A stretch of DNA of 64,000 nt from Alphaproteobacteria bacterium (GCA_024280475.1 JAJRQA010000228.1:1-64000), one strand, 5' to 3'. Shown: positions 39,068 through 49,204, counted from the stretch's first letter. Notes: generated by a model not told the origin, from the letters alone. Numbers and translations: made by a program.

Positions 39068-40954
39068 TTAAACTCTGGCTATCTTTTTGTCAGTGCTCTT
39101 TTTGATATGGGCAATGAGGATCATCAAGGCTGCTGGCGTCATACCATCAATCTTTGTTGCCTGACCAAGCGTCAAAGGCTGATGAGCCTCAAGCTTTTGG
39201 GTAATCTCATTTGACAAGCCACCAACCGCGGAAAAATCAAAGTTCCGAGGAATCTTTAGAGCCTGTTCCTTATTATAATTCTTGATATCGCGTTCTTGTC
39301 GATCAAGATAAACGGCATAACGCGCATCGACATCGACGACTTTTTGAATACTATCGTCAATTTCATTCATTTGTGGCCAGATATTAGCGAGATCACCCCA
39401 TGTAATATCTGGATATGACAAAAGCTCGAAGGCTGAACGCTGGCGCCCATCCTGATTCAGTTTAAGGCCGGCTTTTTGCGCCTGGCTGGGTGACAATGCC
39501 AGCGCCTTCAGCATTTCTCCAGCAGCCGTCAGCTTCTTTTCGTGACCAGCAAACCAGTCAGCGCGCTTTGATCCCACACAACCAATCATTTGGCCTTTGG
39601 GGGTCAAGCGACTATCGGCATTATCTGAGCGCAGTTTTAATCGATATTCAGCGCGTGAAGTAAACATGCGATAAGGTTCAGAAATACCATTGCGCACAAG
39701 ATCATCCACCATCACTCCCAGATAAGCATCGGTGCGCGACAAGATAAAATCACGCGATTGCTGATCGGCACCAGATCCACCAGCTAGAAGAGCCGCATTG
39801 AGCCCCGCCAACAATCCCTGACCAGCAGCTTCTTCATATCCCGTTGTGCCATTGATCTGTCCTGCGCAAAACAATCCGGGCAATTTACGATTTTCCAAGG
39901 TTGGATATAACTCACGCGCATCGACATAATCATATTCAATCGCATAACCCGGCTGCAGGATCACCGCATCCTCCAATCCCTTAATGGATTGCACATAGGA
40001 TTTTTGCACATCTTCAGGAAGGCTGGTGGATATGCCATTTGGATAGATGACACTATTGTCCAGACTTTCTGGCTCCAAAAAGATCTGGTGAGATGTTCTA
40101 TCCTGGAAGCGGACAATTTTATCCTCGATACTTGGACAGTATCTTGGGCCCGTACTTTCGATTTGACCACTATAAATCGGCGCACGATCAAGATTATCGC
40201 GGATGATATCGTGGGTATGGCTATTGGTATGGGTGATATGGCAGCAGATCTGCGGATTAGTTATTTTATCGGTCAGAGACGAAAACGGTACTGGCGGATT
40301 ATCACCTGGCTGTTCCTGTAGCTCACCCCAATGAATGGTCTGCCCGTCGAGACGTGGCGGCGTGCCCGTTTTCAAGCGGCCCATAGAAAGGCCCAGATCA
40401 TAAAGACGATCTGCCAAGGCAATCGAGGGCTGTTCGCCAAACCGGCCTGCTGGGATACGCTGTTCGCCAATATGAATAAGACCGCGCAAAAAAGTACCAG
40501 TGGTCAAAACCACAGCGCCAGCCAACAGTTTGTGACCATCGCCAAGCACCACCCCGATCACACGGCCGGTATCGACTAACAGGTCTTCCACACCACATTC
40601 AACAACAGTCAGGTTCTTACACGAAGCAATAGCTGTCTGCATGGCCGCTTTATAAAGTTTGCGATCTGCCTGGGCTCGCGGTCCCTGAACTGCCGGTCCC
40701 TTGCTTTTATTCAAGATACGAAACTGGATACCACCCGCATCGGCTACATGGCCCATCAAACCATCAAGGGCATCTATCTCACGTACCAGATGACCTTTGC
40801 CCAGACCACCAATGGCCGGGTTGCATGACATCTCACCAATAGTATCGGCCTTATGTGTCACCAGCACCGTGCTGGCACCAAGGCGCGCAGCTGCAGCTGC
40901 AGCCTCACAGCCCGCATGCCCACCACCAATCACTATGACATCATATTTATTCAT
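39068..40954 (-). CDS. mnmG: tRNA uridine-5-carboxymethylaminomethyl modification enzyme MnmG (GidA)
   Basis: '[31 protein letters not shown]', '[23 protein letters not shown]'. Confidence 0.98.
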   Translation of the reverse strand: MNKYDVIVIGGGHAGCEAAAAAARLGASTVLVTHKADTIGEMSCNPAIGGLGKGHLVREIDALDGLMGHVADAGGIQFRILNKSKGPAVQGPRAQADRKLYKAAMQTAIASCKNLTVVECGVEDLLVDTGRVIGVVLGDGHKLLAGAVVLTTGTFLRGLIHIGEQRIPAGRFGEQPSIALADRLYDLGLSMGRLKTGTPPRLDGQTIHWGELQEQPGDNPPVPFSSLTDKITNPQICCHITHTNSHTHDIIRDNLDRAPIYSGQIESTGPRYCPSIEDKIVRFQDRTSHQIFLEPESLDNSVIYPNGISTSLPEDVQKSYVQSIKGLEDAVILQPGYAIEYDYVDARELYPTLENRKLPGLFCAGQINGTTGYEEAAGQGLLAGLNAALLAGGSGADQQSRDFILSRTDAYLGVMVDDLVRNGISEPYRMFTSRAEYRLKLRSDNADSRLTPKGQMIGCVGSKRADWFAGHEKKLTAAGEMLKALALSPSQAQKAGLKLNQDGRQRSAFELLSYPDITWGDLANIWPQMNEIDDSIQKVVDVDARYAVYLDRQERDIKNYNKEQALKIPRNFDFSAVGGLSNEITQKLEAHQPLTLGQATKIDGMTPAALMILIAHIKKSTDKKIARV

Positions 40955-40983
40955 CTTGTGTCGCCGCACTTACGCCGAAATGA

Positions 40984-41007
40984 AAAATGTTTCACGTGAA
41001 ACATTTT
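40984..41007. promoter_or_regulatory. parS-type site 2
   Basis: AAAATGTTTCACGTGAAACATTTT, perfect 24-bp palindrome. Confidence 0.93.
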
Positions 41008-41101
41008 CATATCTGGCTCACTCTCATTCGAAAACTAATCGCCTATGCAGCGTGCAGCTGTTTGAGCACCAACCCCTTGCAACCCCAATATGTCGTAAAG
41101 T

Positions 41102-41143
41102 GGGGTCTGGGGATTAGTCCCCAGCGCTGTCCGCGAGGACATT
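41102..41143. repeat. Dispersed intergenic palindromic repeat, copy D (partial), abutting parS-type site 3
   Basis: GGGGTCTGGGGATTAGTCCCCAGCGCTGTCCGCGAGGACATT. Confidence 0.8.
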
Positions 41144-41159
41144 CGTTTCACGTGAAACA
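41144..41159. promoter_or_regulatory. parS-type site 3 (one mismatch to TGTTTCACGTGAAACA)
   Basis: CGTTTCACGTGAAACA. Confidence 0.85.
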
Positions 41160-41165
41160 TCTCTA

Positions 41166-42524
41166 TCACTTGCCAATGCAGAACTCACCAAATATTTTAC
41201 CCAGCAGTTCTTCCACATCGATACGCCCGGTCAGTCGTCCAAGCGCATTGGCGGCCTGTCGCAGATCTTCGGCACGTAACTCAGCTTCAGCGAGAGAACC
41301 GTTCATAAAGGTTGAAAGTGCCTTTTGTGCAGCAATAACTTCTATCCGGTGGCGTGCTCTGGTGATAAGTGGTGAAGTTTGCGGTTCTTCATTGGTTATC
41401 AGCAAGCCCTCGATCTTTTCGATCAATGTCGCAATACCGTCGTTGGTTTTGTTGGAGATAGCCAGATCAAAGTCTTTTGATGCTATTTTGCTATTATTTT
41501 CGTGCAAATCAGCCTTGGACAATATCCTCCAGACCTGTTCCGGTCCTTGAGTGGCACGCATGTTTGTCAGGATACTAGTATCCTCGTCTGGTTCTTGTGA
41601 ATCTATCAGCCAAAGTACAAGATCCGCATCGCTCAAACGCTCAAACGCCCGCTTAATGCCTTCTTGCTCTACTGCGCCAGTTGTTTGTCTGATACCAGCT
41701 GTATCCATCACCAATACCGGAAACCCGCCAATAGTCAGATGAACCTCGATTATATCGCGGGTCGTACCTGGTTCTGAGGTTACGATGGCGGCCTCTCGTT
41801 TAGCGAGTACATTCAACAAGCTCGATTTACCCACATTGGGCGCACCAGCAATAACCATGCGAAAACCATCGCGCATCTGTTCGCCGCGCCGACCAGAACT
41901 TTCCAAATGGCCTGTTATCGAGCTATGCAATTTACGAACGATCTCCTGGACCTGTGTCCCAACACTTTGCGTAATATCCTCTTCATCGGAAAAATCAATT
42001 AAGGCTTCCACCAACGCACTAGCTGTCAGTATCTGTTTGCGCCACTTTTCATAGAGCCTGCCAAGCGCTCCTTCGCTTTGGCGCAAAGCCTGACGTCGTT
42101 GACCCTGCGTTTCAGCATTGATTAAATCAGCTAATCCCTCAATGGCAGTCAAATCCATTTTGCCGTGTTCAAAGGCTCGACGCGCAAATTCTCCGGGTTC
42201 CGCCAAGCGAAAATCTTTAAAACTTGCCAATAATGACAAGAGCCTGGCCACCACAGCCTGACTGCCATGACAATGAATTTCCACAATATCTTCGCCGGTA
42301 AAACTTTTGGGAGCTGGAAACCACAATAATAAGGCTCGATCAATGGGATTGAAACTGGTCGGATCGCGCAATAATCGAAGTGTGGCCTGGCGCGGTTCGA
42401 TAGACCCACCGGCTAATTGCTCCATAACGGTTTCGGATGCCGGTCCACTTATTCGCAGCACCGCAACGCCAGATCGACCGCTCGCACTGGCCAAAGCATA
42501 AATGGTGTCGTTTATTGGAGGCAT
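41166..42524 (-). CDS. mnmE: tRNA modification GTPase MnmE (TrmE)
   Basis: 'MPPINDTIYALASASGRSGVAVLRISG', G1 'GAPNVGKSSLLN', C-terminal 'GKIFGEFCIGK'. Confidence 0.97.
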   Translation of the reverse strand: MPPINDTIYALASASGRSGVAVLRISGPASETVMEQLAGGSIEPRQATLRLLRDPTSFNPIDRALLLWFPAPKSFTGEDIVEIHCHGSQAVVARLLSLLASFKDFRLAEPGEFARRAFEHGKMDLTAIEGLADLINAETQGQRRQALRQSEGALGRLYEKWRKQILTASALVEALIDFSDEEDITQSVGTQVQEIVRKLHSSITGHLESSGRRGEQMRDGFRMVIAGAPNVGKSSLLNVLAKREAAIVTSEPGTTRDIIEVHLTIGGFPVLVMDTAGIRQTTGAVEQEGIKRAFERLSDADLVLWLIDSQEPDEDTSILTNMRATQGPEQVWRILSKADLHENNSKIASKDFDLAISNKTNDGIATLIEKIEGLLITNEEPQTSPLITRARHRIEVIAAQKALSTFMNGSLAEAELRAEDLRQAANALGRLTGRIDVEELLGKIFGEFCIGK

Positions 42525-42636
42525 TTTGCCCTCTAAACTGCTCTTTGAAGCCAAAATCAAAACAGGACACTTTCCTCCAGCACTTACATACTTGTGGAGG
42601 AAAGTATCCTGCAACAATTTTCAATGATTTCACAAT

Positions 42637-42652
42637 TGTTTCACGTGAAACA
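42637..42652. promoter_or_regulatory. parS-type site 4
   Basis: TGTTTCACGTGAAACA between mnmE and rho. Confidence 0.93.
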
Positions 42653-42692
42653 TTGCGCAGACAATCGCATCAGTGCGCCCAAAAAGGGCTGA

Positions 42693-43961
42693 TCAGGTAT
42701 TCATACTGTCAAAAAAGTCTTTGTTGGTGGGCATCTGTTTTAATTTATCCACCAGGAACTCAATAGCATCGATAGAATTCATGGGATTGAGAATACGGCG
42801 CAGGATAAACATCTTCTTGAGCGTTTCTTCATCCACCAGCAATTCTTCTTTGCGTGTTCCAGACTTGGCAATATCGATAGCGGGATAGACACGCTTGTCG
42901 GAGGCCTTGCGATCAAGAATAACCTCCGAGTTACCGGTGCCTTTAAATTCTTCGAAGATCACTTCATCCATACGCGATCCCGTATCGATTAGAGCCGTTG
43001 CAATAATGGTCAAGGATCCGCCTTCTTCAATATTACGAGCCGCGCCAAAAAAGCGCTTGGGCCGTTGCAACGCATTGGCGTCAACACCGCCGGTCAAAAC
43101 CTTGCCCGAAGATGGCACCACCGTATTATAGGCGCGACCAAGACGGGTTATGCTATCGAGCAGAATGACCACGTCGCGTTTGTGTTCGACCAGGCGCTTG
43201 GCTTTCTCGATGACCATTTCTGCGACCTGGACATGGCGTGAGGCCGGTTCATCAAAAGTCGAAGAAACAACTTCTCCATTTACCGATCGCTGCATATCGG
43301 TGACTTCTTCGGGTCGCTCGTCGATCAGCAAGACAATTACAAAACATTCGGGATGATTGGCAGTAATGGAATGGGCAATATTTTGCAGCAGCATTGTTTT
43401 ACCAGTACGCGGCGGCGCTACGATAAGTCCACGCTGGCCTTTACCAAGCGGCGCGACAATATCGATAATGCGTGGAGACATATCTTTAATATCAGGCCCG
43501 GTAATTTCCATTCGCAAAGGCTCATCTGGATAGAGTGGCGTCAGATTGTCAAAATGTACTTTATGACGGGTTTTGTCAGGTTCTTCAAAATTGATGGTAC
43601 TGACTTTAAGCAAGGCAAAATAGCGTTCGCCATCTTTGGGCGATCTGATCTGGCCGGTGACGGTGTCACCAGTGCGCAGGGAAAAGCGGCGGATCTGGCT
43701 TGGGCTAACATAAATATCATCAGGGCCCGAGAGATAATTGGCCTCTGGCGAGCGTAAAAAGGCAAATCCATCGGATAGCACTTCAACCACGCCTTCGCCG
43801 ACAATCGTAATGTCTTTTTCGGCGAGTTGTTTTAATATGGCAAACATCAATTCCTGTTTGCGCATGGTGGAAGCATTTTCGACTTCCACACTCTCAGCAA
43901 ATGCCAGGATTTCGACGGGATTTTTCGCCTTGAGGTCCTGGAGCTTCATTTCTTCGGACAT
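42693..43961 (-). CDS. rho: Transcription termination factor Rho
   Basis: '[24 protein letters not shown]', '[46 protein letters not shown]'. Confidence 0.98.
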   Translation of the reverse strand: MSEEMKLQDLKAKNPVEILAFAESVEVENASTMRKQELMFAILKQLAEKDITIVGEGVVEVLSDGFAFLRSPEANYLSGPDDIYVSPSQIRRFSLRTGDTVTGQIRSPKDGERYFALLKVSTINFEEPDKTRHKVHFDNLTPLYPDEPLRMEITGPDIKDMSPRIIDIVAPLGKGQRGLIVAPPRTGKTMLLQNIAHSITANHPECFVIVLLIDERPEEVTDMQRSVNGEVVSSTFDEPASRHVQVAEMVIEKAKRLVEHKRDVVILLDSITRLGRAYNTVVPSSGKVLTGGVDANALQRPKRFFGAARNIEEGGSLTIIATALIDTGSRMDEVIFEEFKGTGNSEVILDRKASDKRVYPAIDIAKSGTRKEELLVDEETLKKMFILRRILNPMNSIDAIEFLVDKLKQMPTNKDFFDSMNT

Positions 43962-44212
43962 TAAATCTGGTCCTGCTTTTTTTAAATTCTTGGATTTACA
44001 ACATCACCGGCTGGCAATGTGTTTTGGTAAGAAAGTCCCCGTCCAGCTACGTCGCGATAATGGCTCTACAGTCTCAAAACTGGTTCTTAATTCACAAATA
44101 CCAAGTGAGGGCGTGAGCATATGGAAGGGACTGATCAATACGATATTTTCCGCTCTATAGCAGACAGGAAGAAAAAACTAAAGCTATTATATAAGCTTTT
44201 TAAGCAATAGTG

Positions 44213-44659
44213 TTAAAACGGCTTCACTATTACCATGATCACAATAATGATCATGAGAACGGTTGGTACTTCATTGACCAGCCGATAAAATCGCTCTGAT
44301 TTCTTATTCTGGTCGGTTTCAAACTGTTTGCGCCATATGCCAAGCATAATGTGAAAGATCGTCAAAGCGACAACCATCAAAAGTTTCACGTGAAACCATG
44401 GCTCGCTAAATGCATGTGACTTGGCCGCTATGATGAAGCCAAAAAGCCAGCTGGCAATCATGGCCGGGTTCATAATGAACTTCAACAAACGCCGTTCCAT
44501 GACCTTCAATAATTCACTGATATCCGAGCCAGATGTTTGCGCAGAGTGATAGACAAAAAGGCGAGGCAGATAAAGCAGGCCCGCCATCCAGGCGATGATC
44601 GATATGACATGCAAAGCCTTCAACCACAAAAATGCATCCATATCCAAATTCCCAATCAT
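44213..44659 (-). CDS. hemJ: Protoporphyrinogen oxidase HemJ
   Basis: 'LKALHVISIIAWMAGLLYLPRLFVYH', adjacent to hemE. Confidence 0.9.
   Translation of the reverse strand: MIGNLDMDAFLWLKALHVISIIAWMAGLLYLPRLFVYHSAQTSGSDISELLKVMERRLLKFIMNPAMIASWLFGFIIAAKSHAFSEPWFHVKLLMVVALTIFHIMLGIWRKQFETDQNKKSERFYRLVNEVPTVLMIIIVIMVIVKPF
44382..44397. promoter_or_regulatory. parS-type site 5 (14-bp core only)
   Basis: A-GTTTCACGTGAAAC-C inside hemJ. Confidence 0.7.
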
Positions 44660-44668
44660 CTTTACGTG

Positions 44669-45754
44669 CTAACCAGCCGACCCACGAATAAGGTCCATCA
44701 ATGTTGCGACATGCTCTGGCGGTGTTTCTTTTATAATCCCGTGACCAAGATTGAATATATGCCGACCACCGGACAAAGTTTCAATGATTCTTTTCACCCT
44801 GTGTTCAAGCTGTGGACCACCGTTCAAAAGCAGGATCGGATCAAGGTTCCCTTGCACGACTGTGCGAGACTGCAGTTTGTCGCGAATCCACGTCAAAGGC
44901 AGTGAAGTATCGCAGCCAACCGCGTTGACGCCGGTTTTATCGATATAATCCTCGTAAAGAGGCCCCACAGCGCGGGGAAAACCGATGATTGGTACCTCAG
45001 GATGATATTGTCTTACGCCTGCAACGATCCGGACCATAGGCTCCTGGCACCATTTGATAAATTCATCGTCCGGCAAAACGCTGGCCCAGCTATCAAATAC
45101 CTGCACAACCTCGGCGCCAGCTCTGATCTGACCGCAAAGATATTCGATTGAGCTATCAACCAGCATATCGATCAATTGGGCAAATGCATCTGGATATTTG
45201 TAAGCAAACATGCGGGATGGCGCTTGATCGGGTGTACCACGCCCAGCGATCATATAGGTTGCAACCGTAAACGGCGCACCGCAAAAACCGATCAATGTGG
45301 TTTCATTGGGCAAATCACCTTTGATCCGTTCAACGCTTTCATAAATGTGAGAATAGATTTTATCAGTGTTGGAGGGATCAAGAATGCCTAGACCGCTTGG
45401 ATCAGTGATGGGATCAAGTCTTGGACCTTCACCTGTTTCAAATCGTACAGGTTGACCAAGGGCGTCAGGTACCACGAGAATATCTGAAAACAATATTGCA
45501 GCGTCGAACCCATAACGGCGTATCGGTTGGATTGTGACCTCGGCGGCGCGTTCTGGATTATAGCAAAGATTGAGAAACCCTCCGGCTTCTTCGCGCACTT
45601 TGCGATATTCGGGTAAATAGCGACCGGCCTGGCGCATCAGCCATACGGGTGGTGTTGCTGGTAGGGTGTCATTTGGCCCTTGCGTTAAAAGGCGCAGAAA
45701 CGGCTTTTCGCTTAGCTTAGGGTTCGTCGCGTTTTCTGGTTGTCCACCGGGCAT
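44669..45754 (-). CDS. hemE: Uroporphyrinogen decarboxylase
   Basis: 'PVWLMRQAGRYLPEYRKVREEAGGFLNLCYNPERAAEVTIQPIRRYGFDAAILFSDILVVPDALGQ'. Confidence 0.98.
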   Translation of the reverse strand: MPGGQPENATNPKLSEKPFLRLLTQGPNDTLPATPPVWLMRQAGRYLPEYRKVREEAGGFLNLCYNPERAAEVTIQPIRRYGFDAAILFSDILVVPDALGQPVRFETGEGPRLDPITDPSGLGILDPSNTDKIYSHIYESVERIKGDLPNETTLIGFCGAPFTVATYMIAGRGTPDQAPSRMFAYKYPDAFAQLIDMLVDSSIEYLCGQIRAGAEVVQVFDSWASVLPDDEFIKWCQEPMVRIVAGVRQYHPEVPIIGFPRAVGPLYEDYIDKTGVNAVGCDTSLPLTWIRDKLQSRTVVQGNLDPILLLNGGPQLEHRVKRIIETLSGGRHIFNLGHGIIKETPPEHVATLMDLIRGSAG

Positions 45755-46274
45755 AGAGGCTTCCTAAATATTATATTCTAATTAAGCTGTTTTTGTTGTT
45801 TAGCAGTGAATAGCGTGAATTGTTGTTGAGCTCCAGCTTTTCAACAGATTCTCCAAAATTTGATTTTAGGCTGAAGCAATGTATAGGCTTGATGTCTTGA
45901 CAGGGGATGTTGTCTGAAACGAATCTGCCCTGCCCTTGAATCATAAGGGTTGTTTAGCTTTCATTAACCTGTTGATCATTTGTTGTTAACTTTTTACGTT
46001 GTCTGGAGAATCTGTGGAGGAGTCATTTCTTTAAAAAGACGGGGAAAGTCATCCGGGATTGTTGGATTTGGGGATGAGATTCTGGACAAGTTGAGGGCAG
46101 GTGGTTGGGTTCTTGTTAGTGGGGATAAGCTGGTGGTTTATCCAGAGATTCTCGACAGGGTATTTGGGGGCGTTTAATGGGAAATATCCTATCGAACGGA
46201 TCGCTTTGGCAGCGGGCGGCAGGGACTAATCCCTGCATCCATTTTATATAGGGTTTGTAAGGGGAGATAACGGG
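45755..46274. other. Putative chromosomal origin of replication (oriC) region between hemE and maf
   Basis: Seven GANTC sites in 45847-46151, near-consensus DnaA boxes at 46120-46128 (TTATCCCCA, minus) and 46138-46146 (TTATCCAGA, plus), strong G excess on + strand, parAB/parS cluster to the left. Confidence 0.65.
46203..46268. repeat. Dispersed intergenic repeat, degenerate copy E
   Basis: GCTTTGGCAGCGGGCGGCAGGGACTAATCCCTGCATCC. Confidence 0.4.
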
Positions 46275-46892
46275 ATGCTGCAAAAATCAGGACATGATAT
46301 TATATTGGCGTCAAACAGCTCTGGTCGCGCAGCGCTGCTTAAAGGGGCCGGTATCAGTTTTACCAAAAACGCTGCCGATCTTGATGAGCGGTCCATCCAG
46401 GAAGCGCTCACCGTCGATGGGGTTTGCCCTGATCCTATGGATGTGGCGCTGGTTTTGGCCCGCGCCAAGGCAGAGGTTATTTCCCAAACTGTAAAAGATG
46501 CTTATGTGATTGGGGCTGATCAGGTGCTGGCACTTGATGACAAAATTTTTGAAAAACCAGCAAATATGGATATTGCTCGCAATAATCTGTTGAAATTTCG
46601 CGGACGTACTCATTATTTGCATGCTGCGATTTGCGTGGCGCGCAACGGAGAAACGATTTGGCAGCATGTAGAGACGGCATCGATGACCATGCGGGATTTC
46701 TCAACTGATTTTCTGGCGCAGTATCTGGCCAAGGCCGGGGACAGTGTGCAGACATCGGTTGGCGCCTACCGGTTGGAAGAAACCGGTATTCATCTGTTTG
46801 AAAAGATCGAAGGCGACTATTTTACCATTCTTGGCTTACCGCTTATTCCGCTACTCGACTTTTTTCGAGAGCAGGGGATTGTTGCTAGCTAG
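46275..46892 (+). CDS. maf: Maf family nucleotide pyrophosphatase
   Basis: 'IILASNSSGRAALLKGAGISF', 'DAYVIGADQVLALDDKIFEKP', 'FFTILGLP'-like 'YFTILGLPLIPLLDFFRE'. Confidence 0.93.
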   Translation: MLQKSGHDIILASNSSGRAALLKGAGISFTKNAADLDERSIQEALTVDGVCPDPMDVALVLARAKAEVISQTVKDAYVIGADQVLALDDKIFEKPANMDIARNNLLKFRGRTHYLHAAICVARNGETIWQHVETASMTMRDFSTDFLAQYLAKAGDSVQTSVGAYRLEETGIHLFEKIEGDYFTILGLPLIPLLDFFREQGIVAS

Positions 46893-46946
46893 GACCGCTA
46901 TTGTACAAGCGTCGACATTCGAGGAATATTTTGGAGCGGCTACTCT

Positions 46947-47153
46947 AAAGATCTTTAAAACTGGATCCTCGATAAATATGGGGGTTGAAAACAATGCCCC
47001 AAACAAACAATGTGGCCGCATATTTTCAAGGATGACGATGGTGAAAGATCCTCACCTATCGTCATCCCGGAATTATTGTGGACCGGATGGTTGTGTTATT
47101 GAATGGCTTTGATCCACAATAATATCCAGGATCCAGTTTTCAAAAACGATCTT
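46947..47153. repeat. Nested palindromic element downstream of maf
   Basis: AAAGATCTTTAAAACTGGATCCTCGATA (46947) versus reverse complement of 47123-47153 AAGATCGTTTTTGAAAACTGGATCCTGGATA; inner GGAATTATTGTGGA / TCCACAATAATATCC. Confidence 0.65.
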
Positions 47154-47222
47154 CTTGCCGCACCACTATTTACCTTTGGAAAAAATGAGAAATCCGTAAG
47201 ATATCTAAGGAGTGGCTTATAG

Positions 47223-48734
47223 CTAGGCCGCAACTGAGCGGGGATGTTCGATACAGGCGTTTATCCAGCTTTCGACTTTTGTCTTGTCCGGCAAACTCTC
47301 GCAGGCGCGCAGGTTCTGACCTTCTTTCGTCTGGCAGAACAATGAGAGTAGGGCATATAGTTCACTAGACTGCATTTTTGAGAGGGAACGGCTGGTTTTG
47401 ATACCGGCTGCGACGAGTATTTGTGATTGTCCACCGCGCAGACCTGCAACCTCACAAACGAGGCGAGATTGATATTGCCAGTTGTTGACCTCTTTTTCGC
47501 TGATCCATTTTGTATTGATTTTTTCGGACATCTCTTTTGCATTAGTTGTCAGTAAATCTTCAATCGTTTTGATACCGATCTTTTCAAGACGCGCAGCGGT
47601 TTTCTTGCCAATAGAGGGTGCTTTTTCCACTTCGTCCGATAATTCCAGGTAAAAACGTGGAGCCCGTTCTTTGGATTTTGGAGCAGCAACAACGGTTTCA
47701 ATATCTGATTGCTTAAACTGGTCCAGGACAGGGGCCGGGGCCTTGGTATGTATTTTGGCAGCTTTTGCAGCTGGTTTGCGGTGCGTTGATCTAGCTCGAT
47801 TGGTTGGTTCCATTTTAAAAGAGCGCCGTTCTATGACTTCACGTTTGTGCAGCGCGCGTACTTCGCGATCATCTTCATTGAGTTGATTTTCAACCCGGCC
47901 TGTTGCTTGTAATTCGTCATAGGCTGCTTGCACGGCTTTTATGCTATTGGCGTCATCCAGCTTGCGTATTACCCAGCGCATGGGAATACCCAGCGAGGCA
48001 ACAAATGTATCAATGGTCAAATTGACCTGTGGCGGCGCAACGGCGGCTTCAAGAAATGCCCGGTCAAGAATACGTGAAAAGCCAAGCGAGGCGTAGATCA
48101 CAAGTTCCGATAAAAAGCGATGGCAGTTTTCATTGAGGCCCTCGAGGGGATCAACGACGCCGCGGTCAAGATTATAGTTGGTAATCAAAGCATCATAATA
48201 TTGATGTGAGCGGGTGGCGCCTCGTTGCACCATCTCAATGATCCAATCATCGGATTGCCCAGTTTCAACTGCGAGGCCCGCATAATCTTTCAAACCGCGC
48301 TTGCGCAACATTTTGTATGATTTGCTGATGCTCCACTCGACTGCCCGTTGCATATTATTTTCAGCTTCGCATTGTGCCGTATGGAAAGGCTGTATGGGGT
48401 CGGTATAATAATGAGACAGGACGCCCGCGCAATAAACCGCTTCTTCAAACTGCTGGTCGATGAGAGCGCGCACAAATTTATCATACCAGGCGCTGGCTTT
48501 TTCAGGCGCACCGCCCCAGAATTGATCCCCGACATGCAGAACGTGGTTTTTAAAGTCCTTGAACTCCTTGTCGGGCGCTTTGGAACCCTCAAGATAGAGA
48601 TCGATATGTTTAAGGAACAAGCGCTGCCAGCTCAGGGCATCGTCATTTTCAATATGGTGCAAAGCATCCATGGCCAGCTTGTGATGGGTGCCATTGGCTT
48701 TAGTGGCATAGACAATTTCGAAAAGCATGGTCAT
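47223..48734 (-). CDS. Zinc-dependent phospholipase C-like N-terminal domain fused to DUF4332 helix-hairpin-helix C-terminal region
   Basis: 'THHKLAMDALHHIEND...CAGVLSHYYTDPIQPFHTAQ' His-rich PLC/nuclease-like; 'KAPSIGKKTAARLEKIGIKTIEDLLTTNAKEMSEKI' HhH. Confidence 0.8.
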   Translation of the reverse strand: MTMLFEIVYATKANGTHHKLAMDALHHIENDDALSWQRLFLKHIDLYLEGSKAPDKEFKDFKNHVLHVGDQFWGGAPEKASAWYDKFVRALIDQQFEEAVYCAGVLSHYYTDPIQPFHTAQCEAENNMQRAVEWSISKSYKMLRKRGLKDYAGLAVETGQSDDWIIEMVQRGATRSHQYYDALITNYNLDRGVVDPLEGLNENCHRFLSELVIYASLGFSRILDRAFLEAAVAPPQVNLTIDTFVASLGIPMRWVIRKLDDANSIKAVQAAYDELQATGRVENQLNEDDREVRALHKREVIERRSFKMEPTNRARSTHRKPAAKAAKIHTKAPAPVLDQFKQSDIETVVAAPKSKERAPRFYLELSDEVEKAPSIGKKTAARLEKIGIKTIEDLLTTNAKEMSEKINTKWISEKEVNNWQYQSRLVCEVAGLRGGQSQILVAAGIKTSRSLSKMQSSELYALLSLFCQTKEGQNLRACESLPDKTKVESWINACIEHPRSVAA

Positions 48735-48805
48735 GGTGGCTTCCTTTCAGGGCAGGTTTTGTTAACCCTATTTTGAAAGCTCTTAACAGATTGTAAACAA
48801 GAGTT

Positions 48806-49099
48806 TTAAGCGCCGGCCAGAACATTCATTTGCGCCGCCAGTTTGAGATCGAGCCTGGTGACGCCGCCTGCATCATGGGTGGTAAGGGTAACCTCGACGC
48901 GGTTCCAGACATTAAACCATTCAGGATGATGGTCCATTTTTTCGGCCTGCAAGGCTGCCCTAGTCATCCAGCCAAAGGCTTCACTGAAATCCTTGAATTT
49001 GAATGTTTTGGCGATGGCGTCGCGGTTCTCAACTTTTCGCCAACCTTTGAGGTCTGACAATATTTCATCGACCTGTTCGGGTGATAGTTTTTCAGCCAT
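48806..49099 (-). CDS. phhB: 4a-hydroxytetrahydrobiopterin dehydratase
   Basis: '[47 protein letters not shown]'. Confidence 0.96.
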   Translation of the reverse strand: MAEKLSPEQVDEILSDLKGWRKVENRDAIAKTFKFKDFSEAFGWMTRAALQAEKMDHHPEWFNVWNRVEVTLTTHDAGGVTRLDLKLAAQMNVLAGA

Positions 49100-49204
49100 C
49101 TTTATTTCCTTTGCGCGAAAACTTCGTCATTCATGTCTTGTCATTCACGGGCCTATCGTGGCAGATCAAAGACAAAGGTCAATCAAATTGAAAGCGGTCC
49201 GCTT

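Noticed and set aside
45980-46177. 65-aa ORF in the putative oriC spacer (MLLTFYVVWRICGGVISLKRRGKSSGIVGFGDEIL...)
   Set aside because: G-rich composition and overlap with the GANTC/DnaA-box cluster make a spurious ORF more likely; cannot exclude a small protein without Ribo-seq.
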